Source of the DNA: Henriciella aquimarina
GTDB taxonomy: Bacteria > Pseudomonadota > Alphaproteobacteria > Caulobacterales > Hyphomonadaceae
Assembly: GCF_002088975.1 (NCBI RefSeq)
Contig: NZ_NCST01000019.1
Coordinates: 62,001 to 126,000, forward strand
Length of the DNA: 64,000 bases
Reading direction: 5' to 3'
The notes under the pieces: model-generated
What the model was told of the DNA's origin: nothing
Seen by the model: only the letters and a program-made list of their open reading frames with translations
Databases searched by the model: none
Program-made: the position numbers and the translations under genes
Shown: piece after piece, positions 26,995-34,226 of the stretch
Layout of the letters: every line of letters starts with the position of its first letter
How positions within the stretch are numbered: the stretch's first letter is position 1

Positions 26995-28265
26995 TGTTCG
27001 GCCTCCTGAGGCAGGAGCGGGCGCAGGCCCTGAAGGGTCGCATCCATGGGGGCCTGGGCCATGCCTTCGATCTCGCGAATAAGGTCATCCGTAGGCGGAT
27101 CGAAAGGGAAGCCGAAAGCGAGTGCGCTGGCGTTATCGACGAAATAAAAGCCTCGTTTGCCTTCGAGCAGCGCTTTTGTGTCGGAGAAGTTGAACATGTC
27201 CGGACCGCTCGCGACGGCTTTTCCGAGGCGGGTGATCTCGAGCGGGTTGTGCCCGCCAATGCCGGGCGCATGCCCGCCACCGAGATAGACTGTATCGGCA
27301 AGCGAGGCGAAGAGCCCAACCTCACCCAATGTGTCAGCAAGCAGAACATCCGTATCCGGTGTGGGGGGCGTTTGTTTTGACCGGACAGCGCAGCTGAGTT
27401 TGCAGGCTTTCAGAAGGGCCTCAATCTCGGCGCCACGGTCCGGGTGGCGGGGAACGATGATGCAGGCCGGGCGAGGCGTGATCATGTCCAGGGCATCCAG
27501 CACAAGCGCTTCTTCGCCCGGATGGGTGGAGACAGCGGTGAGGCAGGCACGGCCATTGAGGAAGTTCGCCCGAAGGCTTTTAGCTTCCTGCGGGTCATGG
27601 CGCGGCGGCGGCAAGGAGGCCTTGAGGTTGCCGGGGCTCTCGACCGTCCGCCCGGCAAGGCGGGTGAGCCCTTCGGCGGTCTGCTTGTCGCCTGCCAACA
27701 TCAGATCAAATCCGCCGAACAGGGCCCGGCTCAGCTTCGGCCATTTGGCCCAGTTCTTCACGCTGGCCTGCGTCATGCGGGCATTGATAAGGGCTGTCGG
27801 AATGGCGCGCCGGCGGGCCTCGCGCAGCAGGTTCGGCCAGATCTCGCCTTCGGCGAGGATCCATAGGCTGGGCTGCCAGTGGTCGAGAAAGCGCTTCGCG
27901 ATGGCGGTGGTGTCGATCGGCGCGAACTGGTGGCGGGCGGCACCTGTGAGACGCGGATCGGTCTCGATGTCGGCGTCGATAAGCTGAGCAGCCGTCACCG
28001 TCTGGCTGGTAAAGAGGATGGAGAGGTCAGGCCGTTCGTCACGCAGGTGTTTGGCGAGTTCGAGCAAGAGGCGTGTTTCGCCAATGCTGGCGCCATGCAT
28101 CCAGACAAGCGGCTGTGGGAGTGCCGGGGCCTGGCTGCGGCCGAAACGTTCAGGCACGCGGCCTTCCACCTCTTTTCCCGCTTTCAGGCGGCGGCGCATG
28201 ACAAGGCCGAGCAGTGGCTCGGCCGTGGTCGTTGCGACCCTGTATAGCGCCTGTGCGAAACTCAT
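26991..28265 (-). CDS. waaA: 3-deoxy-D-manno-octulosonic acid transferase
   Basis: 424 aa GT30 glycosyltransferase that adds Kdo to lipid IVA. An N-terminal membrane anchor, W-M-H-G-A-S-I-G-E (the family's H-x-S-x-G-E motif), W-I-L-A-E-G-E-I-W-P-N, A-R-M-T and the C-terminal G-G-x-x-x-x-G-G-H-N-P-L-E motif are all present. ATG 28265 with AGGA upstream is preferred over an in-frame TTG at 28292. It is second in the lipid A operon, 45 bp after the DUF374 gene. Confidence 0.95.
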   Translation of the reverse strand: MSFAQALYRVATTTAEPLLGLVMRRRLKAGKEVEGRVPERFGRSQAPALPQPLVWMHGASIGETRLLLELAKHLRDERPDLSILFTSQTVTAAQLIDADIETDPRLTGAARHQFAPIDTTAIAKRFLDHWQPSLWILAEGEIWPNLLREARRRAIPTALINARMTQASVKNWAKWPKLSRALFGGFDLMLAGDKQTAEGLTRLAGRTVESPGNLKASLPPPRHDPQEAKSLRANFLNGRACLTAVSTHPGEEALVLDALDMITPRPACIIVPRHPDRGAEIEALLKACKLSCAVRSKQTPPTPDTDVLLADTLGEVGLFASLADTVYLGGGHAPGIGGHNPLEITRLGKAVASGPDMFNFSDTKALLEGKRGFYFVDNASALAFGFPFDPPTDDLIREIEGMAQAPMDATLQGLRPLLPQEAEQ

Positions 28266-28310
28266 ACCCGCTTTCCTAATGGCTCCAGGCAATCATGCCA
28301 CAGCCTCGTC

Positions 28311-29018
28311 TTATCCGGACTGTCCGGCAAGGGCCGAAGCGCGCTGGTGAACCGCCTGCATCCTGTCGTCGAGGGCCTGACGGGCCTGTTCTGTGTCGTC
28401 GGTCTTCTCGACGAAGAAGGGCTCGCCGATGACCATGGCACCTTTGGTGAAGGGCAGGGGGATCATGAAGCGGTCCCAGGTGTCGAGGCGCCAGACGGGC
28501 TTGCAGTGAAGGGCATACGGGACGATGGCGGCGCCGGTCCGCTGGGCGAGGATGACCGGGCCCTGCTGGACCTGTTCGGCCGGGCCGCGCGGCCCGTCGG
28601 GCGTGATGCAGACCACGCTGCCGGCCCGCAGGCGGCGGCTTGTTTCGGCGATGGCGGCGGTGCCGCCCTTGTCCTTGCGCTTGCGTTTGTGGGTGGAGGA
28701 GCCGCGCACGGAGTCGAGGCCGAGATGCGTGATCGCGCGGGCAACCGCCTCGCCATCGCGCGAGAGCGAGATCAACATGGCGGTGGGGTGCGGCTTTTCC
28801 GGCAGCTTGCGGGCAATGCGGCTCCATATGGTGGGCAGCAGCAGGACGCGGGAATGCCAGGCGGCGACGATGAGGCCATAATCGCGTTTCCAGGCCTCCC
28901 GGAAGGCGTCGTCGCCTTCGACGGTCCAGCGGATCGTGCGGGCACAAAGGACCATATAGGCCCAGATCAGGGCGCCAAGAATGGACACCACAACAGGGTT
29001 GCGCAGGAGTGATTTCAT
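28311..29018 (-). CDS. DUF374 lysophospholipid-acyltransferase-family protein
   Basis: 235 aa. An N-terminal membrane segment precedes the acyltransferase core with A-A-W-H-S-R-x-L-L-L-P (catalytic-type His) and the DUF374 signature I-T-P-D-G-P-R-G-P. The family commonly heads waaA-lpxK operons in alphaproteobacteria and is presumed to act on lipid A or phospholipid. The ATG at 29018 lacks a clear Shine-Dalgarno site; an alternative TTG at 29069 would add 17 residues. First gene of the operon. Confidence 0.88.
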   Translation of the reverse strand: MKSLLRNPVVVSILGALIWAYMVLCARTIRWTVEGDDAFREAWKRDYGLIVAAWHSRVLLLPTIWSRIARKLPEKPHPTAMLISLSRDGEAVARAITHLGLDSVRGSSTHKRKRKDKGGTAAIAETSRRLRAGSVVCITPDGPRGPAEQVQQGPVILAQRTGAAIVPYALHCKPVWRLDTWDRFMIPLPFTKGAMVIGEPFFVEKTDDTEQARQALDDRMQAVHQRASALAGQSG

Positions 29019-29120
29019 TTGAGCGCGGGTGTAGAGCGGGTCGTGGCGAATCGCAAAGGCATAAAACAATGCCGTTGCAGCTCGGCCGGGAAGGGTTGTC
29101 GATCCGGGAAATCTTGCAAA

Positions 29121-29195
29121 TGGTGGGCGATACTGGGATCGAACCAGTGACCCCTGCCGTGTGAAGGCAGTGCTCTACCGCTGAGCTAATCGCCC
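29121..29195 (-). tRNA. tRNA-Val (anticodon CAC)
   Basis: 75 nt including an encoded 3' CCA. The acceptor stem GGGCGAT pairs with ATCGCCC. The anticodon stem CTGCC/GGCAG encloses TTCACAC, giving anticodon CAC (reads GTG). The T-arm loop TTCGATC is standard. Confidence 0.97.
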
Positions 29196-29213
29196 CCGAT
29201 TCGGGAGCCGCAG

Positions 29214-29242
29214 GTGATAAGTCGCCTTGTAGGGGGCGTCAA
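29214..29242 (-). promoter_or_regulatory. Sigma70-type promoter of tRNA-Val
   Basis: On the minus strand, TTGACG (29237-29242) and TATCAC (29214-29219) are separated by exactly 17 bp. This places the start site about 10-12 nt before the mature tRNA 5' end at 29195. Confidence 0.75.
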
Positions 29243-29478
29243 TTGATCTCTGCACACGTATTTCTGGTGGTATTAACTGCTTTTGAATTTGCATGCCTCC
29301 CATGCGTTACGGCATGGGATTTTTGGCCCGTTCACGGCGTGATGAGATTTTGCGGCATTGTGTCGCCTGTTCGCGGGACACGTCCTGAATATCGCCACAA
29401 TTGGATAATTATATATGAAACCAATAGCCTAGCTGGAAACAAGCAATGATAGGGAAATTCTGGTTCTCAAAGGGTGTT

Positions 29479-29519
29479 GAATATGAACAGATATTCAGAA
29501 TGAACAGCTGTTCATATTC
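29479..29519. repeat. 12-bp inverted repeat with nested palindrome
   Basis: Perfect 12-bp arms at 29479-29490 (GAATATGAACAG) and 29508-29519, 17-nt spacer. Inside it, 29502-29513 is a perfect palindrome GAACAGCTGTTC. In addition GAATAT (29479-29484) pairs with ATATTC (29491-29496). The site could bind a dimeric or tetrameric regulator. No downstream T-run, so it is not a simple terminator. Confidence 0.8.
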
Positions 29520-29701
29520 GGGCCTTACTCGATTTTCATCTAGAAAAAGCCTTGAGCTTTGGGACCGAAACCGTCATCTAGGCGTCACGAATGACGCGGC
29601 GCCAAACCGCTCCGCATCATTGTGCAAAACAATAGCAAACAGAAGGACAGGCAAGTGGGAGGATCCCCTCCTGCATAACTAGTTAGCCTGGAGAGATTGA
29701 A

Positions 29702-29950
29702 ATGAAAGACTGGTGTAACAACGAAGGTGCAAAACGCCTCCGCGAGAAGATTCGCGAATATTGGGCCGAGCGTGGCTATGAAGTCGATGTCGACCTCGTC
29801 GATGCAGGCTTCGTCCCTGCCATGCGGAGTGCACGGACCGACCTGCGCAGCAATATGGTGAACGGCATGCCGCGCCGCCGTATCGCGAAAACGCAGGAAG
29901 ATGTGCGCACACCTTACCGTCCTGCCGAAGCCACGATCGAAGCCGCTTAA
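29702..29950 (+). CDS. Small conserved-type hypothetical protein, 82 aa
   Basis: Good ribosome site (GGAGAG, 7-8 nt before ATG). The sequence is plausible for a real protein: a helical, charged N-terminus (G-A-K-R-L-R-E-K-I-R-E-Y-W-A-E-R-G) and a beta-like V-D-V-D-L-V-D-A-G-F, followed by a basic R-S-N-M-V-N-G-M-P-R-R-R segment. There is no signal peptide or membrane segment. I do not recognise a characterised family. Its last 4 bp overlap the convergent gph gene. The long non-coding region with the strong dyad lies directly upstream. Confidence 0.72.
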   Translation: MKDWCNNEGAKRLREKIREYWAERGYEVDVDLVDAGFVPAMRSARTDLRSNMVNGMPRRRIAKTQEDVRTPYRPAEATIEAA

Positions 29951-30630
29951 GCTGTCACAGACAGTATGACCGCCGAAAGATCAGAATAGGTCTCGGCAAC
30001 AAGCAGCGTTTCCAGTGGCGTTTCGGGCTCCGGCCCGTAACCGAACGGGACAAAGATAAAGGGCAGTCCGGCATTCCGGGCTGCCCTTTCGTCTGTCAGG
30101 CTGTCGCCAACCATGATGGCGCGCTCAGGCGTGCCGCCAGCCTCTGCAATAGTTTGCAAGATATGGCCGCCATGCGGCTTCTTTTCAGGCACGCTGTCGG
30201 CGCCCACGACCGCGTCGAAATAGCGTGTCAGCTCCAGGCCGTTCAGCACCTCTTCGGCAAGCTGCTGGGTCTTGTTCGTACAGACCGCACAGCGTGCGCC
30301 CTGGCCGATGAGCCGGGAGAGGGTGTCGAGCGCATCCGGAAAGGGCCGGCTCAACCGGCAGATATTGGCGCGGTAGTGCTCGAGAAAACCCGTCCATAGC
30401 GGCTCGACGACAGGGTCTTCGGGGGCGACACCGTCGGCTTCCAGCCCCTTGCGGATCATCGCTTTCGCCCCGTCTCCGATCATGCCGCGAATCGCCTCGA
30501 AGGGGACCGTGTTGTAGCCGGCCGCCGCCAAGCAGTGATTGAGCGCGGCATGCAGGTCGGGCGCGGTATCGACCAGCGTCCCGTCGAGATCGAAAACAAT
30601 CGTCCAGCCCTTGAGATTGGCGTCTGTCAT
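29947..30630 (-). CDS. gph: Phosphoglycolate phosphatase (HAD family)
   Basis: 227 aa. Motif I is F-D-L-D-G-T-L-V-D-T, motif II is C-T-N-K-T, and motif III/IV is K-P-H-G and M-V-G-D-S-L-T-D. An alpha-helical cap lies between motifs I and II. Removes 2-phosphoglycolate formed during DNA repair or oxygenation reactions. Substrate assignment within this HAD subfamily is by similarity only. It is divergent from glmU (77 bp). Confidence 0.87.
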   Translation of the reverse strand: MTDANLKGWTIVFDLDGTLVDTAPDLHAALNHCLAAAGYNTVPFEAIRGMIGDGAKAMIRKGLEADGVAPEDPVVEPLWTGFLEHYRANICRLSRPFPDALDTLSRLIGQGARCAVCTNKTQQLAEEVLNGLELTRYFDAVVGADSVPEKKPHGGHILQTIAEAGGTPERAIMVGDSLTDERAARNAGLPFIFVPFGYGPEPETPLETLLVAETYSDLSAVILSVTA

Positions 30631-30707
30631 GGGCGCTCCTTAAATCACTCGCATCGACTCGTCAGATGGTTTAGGCGAGTTGTCAAAGCAGTACGAGACC
30701 GGACGAC

Positions 30708-32060
30708 ATGGCTGAACGCGCCGCAATCATTCTTGCCGCGGGGCAGGGAACCCGCATGAAATCGTCGCTCCCGAAAGTTCTTCACAAGGTCGGCGGGCGA
30801 GCCATGCTGGACTGGTCGATCGACCTTGCCCGGCGGGTTGGCTGTGAGCAGATCGTGACCGTGATCAGTCCGAATGCGCCGGAGCTTCATAGCCATGTCG
30901 CAGGGGCGCTGGGTGAGGATGCGATTGCCGTGCAGGAGCGCCCGCTCGGAACCGGCCATGCGGTGCAGTCCGCCGAGCGTGCCCTGGCGGGCTTTCGCGG
31001 CGACGTCATCGTCCTTTACGGCGACACCCCGCTTATCCCGTCGAGCGCGGTCGAATCCCTGTTCGAGGCGCTCGAGGCTGGGGCCGGCGTTGGCGTGCTG
31101 GGCTTCCGGGCCGAAGAGCCGGGCGCCTATGGGCGGCTGGTCACGTCTTATGACGGCGACCTGGAGGCGATTGTCGAAGCCAAGGATGCCAGTCCCGAGC
31201 AGCTGAAGATCGATCTCTGCAATTCAGGCGTCATGGCCGTTCGGGCGGAGCGCTTGTTCCGCCTTCTCTCGCAGGTCACGAATGAGAATCAGAAGGGTGA
31301 GTACTACCTCACCGACATCGCGGCACTGGCCCGGGACGAGGGCGCTGCCTGCAAGGTCGTCACCTGCCATGAGCGCGATGTGCTCGGCGTCAATTCCCGC
31401 CGGGAGCTGGCTACGGCGGAAGCGGCGTTCCAGGAGCGGCGGCGCGGAGAGCTGCTTGATGCCGGTGTGACGCTGACGGCGCCGGAGACGGTCTATTTTT
31501 CCTATGACACGATAGTCGAGCCGGACTGCACGATCGAACCGAATGTCATCTTTGCACCGGGCGTGCATGTTCGCCGCGGTAGCATGATCCGGGCTTTCTC
31601 CCATCTTGAAGGCGCAAATGTCGAGGAAGGCGCCGAGATCGGTCCTTATGCCCGTTTGCGTCCGGGCGCGATTATTGGCGAAGGCGCGAAGATCGGCAAT
31701 TTTGTCGAGGTGAAGAAGACGCGTGTGGGCGCTGGCGCCAAGGCCAATCATCTGGCCTATCTCGGCGACGGCGATATTGGCGCGAATGCGAATATCGGGG
31801 CCGGAACGATCTTCTGTAACTATGACGGCTTCCTGAAGTATCAGACGAAGATCGGCGCCAATGCGTTCATCGGGTCAAACAGCGCGCTTGTCGCGCCTGT
31901 GAAGATCGGTAATGGGGCCATTGTCGGCTCGGGCTCGGTCATCACGGAAAATGTTTCCGACAATGCCCTGGCTGTGGCGCGTGGACGCCAGGTCGAAAAG
32001 GCCGAGTGGGCGTCGGAGTTCAGACAGAAGAAAGCGGCAGAGAAGAAGGCCCGTAGCTAG
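30708..32060 (+). CDS. glmU: Bifunctional N-acetylglucosamine-1-phosphate uridyltransferase / glucosamine-1-phosphate acetyltransferase
   Basis: 450 aa. Makes UDP-GlcNAc for peptidoglycan and lipid A. The N-terminal pyrophosphorylase domain starts with L-A-A-G-Q-G-T-R-M-K-S-x-L-P-K-V-L-H, with Y-G-D-T-P-L following. The C-terminal left-handed beta-helix (about 250-440) has hexapeptide repeats and the conserved E-V-K-K-T and N-Y-D-G segments. rpiA follows after 12 bp. Confidence 0.97.
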   Translation: MAERAAIILAAGQGTRMKSSLPKVLHKVGGRAMLDWSIDLARRVGCEQIVTVISPNAPELHSHVAGALGEDAIAVQERPLGTGHAVQSAERALAGFRGDVIVLYGDTPLIPSSAVESLFEALEAGAGVGVLGFRAEEPGAYGRLVTSYDGDLEAIVEAKDASPEQLKIDLCNSGVMAVRAERLFRLLSQVTNENQKGEYYLTDIAALARDEGAACKVVTCHERDVLGVNSRRELATAEAAFQERRRGELLDAGVTLTAPETVYFSYDTIVEPDCTIEPNVIFAPGVHVRRGSMIRAFSHLEGANVEEGAEIGPYARLRPGAIIGEGAKIGNFVEVKKTRVGAGAKANHLAYLGDGDIGANANIGAGTIFCNYDGFLKYQTKIGANAFIGSNSALVAPVKIGNGAIVGSGSVITENVSDNALAVARGRQVEKAEWASEFRQKKAAEKKARS

Positions 32061-32072
32061 AAGAGGTTCGCC

Positions 32073-32771
32073 ATGGCGTATGAACGTGAGAAGGAAAACG
32101 CAGCGGCTGCCGCGATCGAGTTTGTCGAGGACGGCATGACACTTGGCCTGGGCACTGGCTCGACGGCGAAATTCTTTGTCGAGCTGCTCGCCGAGGAAAT
32201 CGCCGATGGGCTGATGGTGAAGGGCGTGCCGACCAGTGAGGATACGCGCCGGCTGGCCGAATCGCTCGGCGTGCCGCTGCTGCCGATCGAACATGTGGAC
32301 CGCATTCAGCTGACCGTCGACGGCGCCGATGAGGTCGACGAGAAGGCGCAGCTGATCAAGGGCGGCGGCGCCGCCCTTCTGCGCGAGAAGATCATCGCGA
32401 ATGCCAGTGACCTGATGATGGTCATTGCCGACCCGTCCAAGCAGGTCGAGGTGCTGGGCGCCTTTCCCCTGCCAGTGGAGGTGACGCCCTTCGGTTACAC
32501 GATCACGGCCAAGAAGGTTTATGACGCGCTGCGGGCGTCAGGCGTCTCCAAGCCGCGCATCGAGGTGCGCAATGGCAGCGGGAGCAAGCCGCTCGTCACC
32601 GATGGCGGCAATTACATCCTGGACTGTCATTGCTCGATCATTCCCGATGCGCCTGAAGCGGCGCGTCTTTTGTCCGCTGTTCCGGGCGTCGTGGAGCATG
32701 GTCTTTTCATCGGCATGGCCCGCACGGTGATCATCGGACAGGATGTCGGCGCAGCCGTCATTGAATACTAG
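32073..32771 (+). CDS. rpiA: Ribose-5-phosphate isomerase A
   Basis: 232 aa. Interconverts ribose 5-phosphate and ribulose 5-phosphate. The signature G-L-G-T-G-S-T-A-K, the catalytic V-D-G-A-D-E-V-D, and the K-G-G-G-A-A-L-L-R-E-K segment are intact. AGAGG lies before ATG 32073. It is in a probable operon with glmU upstream and gor downstream (54 bp). Confidence 0.97.
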   Translation: MAYEREKENAAAAAIEFVEDGMTLGLGTGSTAKFFVELLAEEIADGLMVKGVPTSEDTRRLAESLGVPLLPIEHVDRIQLTVDGADEVDEKAQLIKGGGAALLREKIIANASDLMMVIADPSKQVEVLGAFPLPVEVTPFGYTITAKKVYDALRASGVSKPRIEVRNGSGSKPLVTDGGNYILDCHCSIIPDAPEAARLLSAVPGVVEHGLFIGMARTVIIGQDVGAAVIEY

Positions 32772-32825
32772 GCCCGATCACGCCATATCGCGCACCTTTG
32801 GACCGGAAACCCGAAAGGACACTTC

Positions 32826-34226
32826 ATGGCTGAGCTGGGCTACGACTACGATCTCTTTGTTATCGGATCGGGATCGGGAGGGGTCAGGGCGGCCAGGATC
32901 GCGGCACAGGCCGGTGCGAAGGTCGCCATCGCCGAAGAGTACCGCGTCGGCGGCACGTGCGTGATCCGGGGCTGTGTGCCCAAGAAGTTCATGGTCTATG
33001 CCAGCGACTATGGCCGCAAGCTCAAGGAAGCGCAGGACTATGGCTGGCAGGTCGAGTCGTCCGGCTTCGACTTTCCGAAATTCATGTCGAACATGCATGC
33101 CGAGGTCGACCGGCTGTCGGGCATCTATCTGCGCAACCTCGCCAATGCCGGTGTCGACGTGTTCGAGGAACGCGCCGAAATGCAGGACGCGCATACCATC
33201 GTCCTCAAAGACAGCGGCAAGACGTTTTCCGTCGACAAGATCCTGATCGCGACCGGCGGTACGCCCTGGCGGCCCACCCCGGAAGACCTGCCGGGGGTCG
33301 AGCACACGATTACCTCGAATGAGGTCTTCCACATCGAGGAGCTGCCAAAGCACATCGTGATTGCGGGCGGGGGCTATATCGCCTGTGAGTTCGCGCACAT
33401 TTTTGCCGGGCTCGGCGTCGACACCTGTCTTGTCTATCGCGGCGACACGGTGCTCAACGGCTTCGACTGGGACGTCCGGACCTCCGTTCACGAAGGGCTG
33501 AAAGAGGCCGGTGTCCGTGTCATCACCTCTGCTGTTCTGGACGAGGTCACCACGCTGGAGGGCGAGGACCATCCCTATTGCGTGCATCTCAGCAACGACA
33601 CGAAGATCAAGTCGGATGTCGTGCTCATGGCGGTTGGCCGCCGGCCGGCGACGGCCGGGCTTGGCTGCGACAAGGCCGGCGTGGAGCTGGATGAAAAAGG
33701 CGCGGTCATCGTCGATGACATGTCCCGCACCAATGTGCCGAATGTCTTTGCTGTGGGCGACGTCACCGACCGGATCCAGCTGACGCCCGTTGCGATCCGG
33801 GAAGGCCATGCCTTTGCCGATACCGTCTTCGGCGGCGAGGAGCACTCATTCGATCACGACAATGTCGCCTCTGCCGTTTTTACCCAGCCTGAAGTCGGCA
33901 CGGTGGGCATGACGGAAGCCGAAGCCCGCAAGGCGTTCGGCGAGGTCGATATCTACAAGACACGTTTCCGGCCGATGCAGACCGCGCTGCTCGAGCATGG
34001 TGAGCGGGTGATGATCAAGCTCGTCGTGAAGGCCGATGACGAGCGGGTTGTCGGGGTCCACATCGTCAGCCCGGATGCGGCTGAAATGATCCAGATGCTG
34101 GGCATCGCGGTGAAGATGGGCGTGACCAAGAGCCAGTTCGATGCGACCTGCGCGGTTCACCCGACCATTGCCGAGGAAATCGTCACCCTGCGCCACAAAT
34201 GGGTGCCCGAGACTGAACCGGCCTGA
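32826..34226 (+). CDS. gor: Glutathione-disulfide reductase
   Basis: 466 aa. FAD- and NADPH-dependent flavoprotein. The N-terminal GxGxxG is G-S-G-S-G-G, and the redox-active disulfide is C45/C50 in G-G-T-C-V-I-R-G-C-V-P-K-K. The second dinucleotide site is G-G-G-Y-I-A-C-E-F, and the C-terminal dimer-interface H-P-T-x-A-E-E carries the catalytic His-Glu. The glutathione-type active site distinguishes it from mercuric or lipoamide reductases. Its TGA abuts the complementary TCA of the convergent TIR-ParA gene. Confidence 0.95.
   Translation: MAELGYDYDLFVIGSGSGGVRAARIAAQAGAKVAIAEEYRVGGTCVIRGCVPKKFMVYASDYGRKLKEAQDYGWQVESSGFDFPKFMSNMHAEVDRLSGIYLRNLANAGVDVFEERAEMQDAHTIVLKDSGKTFSVDKILIATGGTPWRPTPEDLPGVEHTITSNEVFHIEELPKHIVIAGGGYIACEFAHIFAGLGVDTCLVYRGDTVLNGFDWDVRTSVHEGLKEAGVRVITSAVLDEVTTLEGEDHPYCVHLSNDTKIKSDVVLMAVGRRPATAGLGCDKAGVELDEKGAVIVDDMSRTNVPNVFAVGDVTDRIQLTPVAIREGHAFADTVFGGEEHSFDHDNVASAVFTQPEVGTVGMTEAEARKAFGEVDIYKTRFRPMQTALLEHGERVMIKLVVKADDERVVGVHIVSPDAAEMIQMLGIAVKMGVTKSQFDATCAVHPTIAEEIVTLRHKWVPETEPA

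Larger units (their letters stand above)
29196..29701. other. 506-bp stretch without a supported gene
   Basis: It holds the tRNA-Val promoter at one end, an AT-richer core (about 29400-29560) with the inverted repeat at 29479-29519, and the ribosome-binding site of the small gene at 29702 at the other end. Two open frames (29243-29449 and 29446-29682) lack convincing codon pattern, recognisable domains and good start sites, so I do not call them. No hairpin with a T-run is evident. Confidence 0.7.

Noticed and set aside
29502-29513. GAACAGCTGTTC as a LexA box
   Set aside because: It resembles the Gram-positive GAAC-N4-GTTC form, but alphaproteobacterial LexA uses GTTC-N7-GTTC. No SOS gene lies next to it.
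29243-29682. Two short open frames (68 and 78 aa) in the gene-free stretch
   Set aside because: No good ribosome site, no domain, unlike neighbouring codon usage. The second contains the inverted repeat. Not called, though a small gene cannot be excluded.
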